5,851 bases of DNA, from NCBI GenBank assembly GCA_003131945.1, contig PKWD01000326.1, forward strand, positions 8,680 through 14,530. The letters run 5' to 3'. The translations under genes and the position numbers were made by a program. Under the pieces are notes generated by a model, which saw nothing but the letters and a program-made list of their open reading frames with translations, was not told where the DNA came from and did no database searches. Source of the stretch: Acidimicrobiaceae bacterium. GTDB taxonomy: Bacteria > Actinomycetota > Acidimicrobiia > Acidimicrobiales > UBA8190. Of this stretch, positions 5,167 to 5,851 are shown in pieces (within the stretch, counting starts at the first letter, position 1; each line of letters opens with the position of its first letter).

Positions 5167-5642
5167 ACCGCATTGATATCGGCCGAACCGCGGCTTGCGC
5201 TGAACAGAGCGCGGCCAAGCTCGCCGTCGCTGGTAAGCAACTTGTGGCCCCCGCTGGCGATCTCTTCGTGCCCGGCGGTGAACAATCTGGCGAAGACGTC
5301 CGCGTCTATTCCATGAATCAGCCTTGTGAATACCGACTCGTCGAGTACGTTGTCGCTGCCGTCGCGAAGGGTGTCGGCCTGCCGCTTGACCCGAGCGATC
5401 TCCAGCAATTCACCACAATCACTGCGCAGCAGTGCCCCGATGCGGTGGTCGCGAGACGCATGGTTGAAGGCGTGCGAGCTGCGGGCTGAGATCCCGAAGA
5501 AGAGCTGACGGATCGCAGCCATTGCCGTGATCTTTCCGGCCGCGTTGTGCCCGACTATGACGTGGGTTCCTGGGGCCGACAAATCGAGAGAACATCCTGT
5601 GAAACAGCCGAAGCGATCGAGATCAAGGCGGTCGATTCTCAT
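5163..5642 (-). pseudogene. N-terminal fragment of YhaN/SbcC-like AAA ATPase, interrupted by the IS
   Basis: Relatives are SMC/Rad50-like ATPases that work with a nuclease partner in DNA end processing. This 160-residue piece starts at ATG 5642 (minus strand) with MRIDRLDLDRFGCFTG, the family's typical N-terminus (I-x-x-L-x-[IVL]-x-x-FG-x-F). GAGG (5647-5650) precedes it by 4 bases. A phosphate-binding loop lies at about residues 31-38, GHNAAGKI; the family usually has GPNEAGKST, so the Ser/Thr after Lys is Ile here and the loop is probably impaired. LFTAGHEEIASGG and ELGRALFSASRG match later conserved segments. The frame ends at a TGA made by the tip of the insertion sequence, and it continues in frame at 3853 on the other side. 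Its ATG overlaps the stop of an upstream frame (ATGA), implying a former operon. A longer reading from 5699 is possible but unlike the family. Confidence 0.82.
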
Positions 5643-5771
5643 GACGCCTCGCTGGCCAGTATGGCCGACAGCAACTCGAGACTGTTGTCGAGTGCACACA
5701 GGAGGTGTTCAGCTGTCCCGATCTGACGAATGTCGATCGCACCGCCGTCCCCGAAGCGTGCCTCTGCCCCA
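5639..5771 (-). pseudogene. C-terminal remnant of the gene upstream of the ATPase
   Basis: On the minus strand an open frame reads about ELGAEARFGDGGAIDIRQ, then IGTAEHLLCALDNSLELL and SAILASEAS, to a TGA at 5639-5641. This stop overlaps the ATPase ATG by the ATGA arrangement typical of co-translated genes, which is the main reason to believe it. The frame stays open to the window edge, but right of about 5771 the DNA is better explained as a transposase fragment in another frame, so only about 44 codons are original. I do not recognise the peptide. In YhaO-YhaN and SbcD-SbcC pairs this position holds a metallophosphoesterase nuclease, but no nuclease motif survives here to test that. Confidence 0.5.
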
Positions 5772-5851
5772 AGCTCTCGGCCACGGCGTTGTCCCAGCAA
5801 TCTCCCTTGCGCCCGATGGACAGCACCACGCCGTTGTGGCGGGCTAGCTGG
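5771..5851 (-). pseudogene. Fragment of a second IS3-family transposase (OrfB end of DDE domain)
   Basis: The minus-strand frame from the window edge reads QLARHNGVVLSIGRKG, then DCWDNAVAES, then stops resembling the family. The G-x-CWDNAVAES block carries the catalytic Glu of IS3-family OrfB and is normally followed by FF and about 60 more residues. Here it breaks directly after AES, near 5771, so the 3' part of the transposase and that end of the element are missing. It differs clearly from the element at 3858-5162 (GDSYDNALAESYN), so it belongs to another IS3 lineage. Whether a complete element continues beyond the window is unknown. Confidence 0.78.

Overview
The window looks like actinomycete (Actinomycetota) chromosome. 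The clearest marker is an intact gene for Lsr2, a nucleoid protein essentially confined to that phylum. Upstream of it is an ECF sigma factor paired with a membrane protein resembling the CU044_5270-type partners found beside actinobacterial ECF sigma factors. Base composition is uneven by hand count: about 46% G+C in the first 240 bases, 58% in a sampled line of the sigma gene, and 72-77% in two sampled lines of the insertion sequence. Genus cannot be fixed from this; a moderate-G+C actinomycete is an inference.

Layout. Bases 1-248 are the 3' end of an unrecognised, Ser/Tyr/Gln-rich, probably exported protein. Bases 249-1168 hold no convincing gene. Bases 1169-2873 form a two-gene operon: an ECF sigma factor and an overlapping single-pass membrane protein that is its probable anti-sigma factor. 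After a 272-base gap comes lsr2 (3146-3502), probably made from a leaderless transcript. It is followed by a second, C-terminally truncated lsr2-like gene (3559-3786).

The right-hand 2.1 kb is a zone of decay. A complete IS3-family element (3858-5162; 28-bp imperfect terminal inverted repeats, GAGC target duplication) has inserted in an antisense gene for a YhaN/SbcC-like AAA ATPase. Removing the element and one GAGC copy rejoins the two gene pieces in frame. The rest of that ATPase gene is missing: its reading frame runs into the truncated lsr2-like gene. The element is itself dead, because its transposase frame carries a stop codon and two small insertions. At the far right, the ATPase start overlaps by ATGA the end of another reading frame, and that frame is cut by a fragment of a second, different IS3-family transposase.

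Working parts are therefore probably the sigma/anti-sigma pair and Lsr2, with the short Lsr2-like protein as a possible modulator. The SbcCD-like gene pair appears to be a relic. I found no CRISPR array, tRNA, rRNA or clear defence system, and no strong case for a wholly new system.
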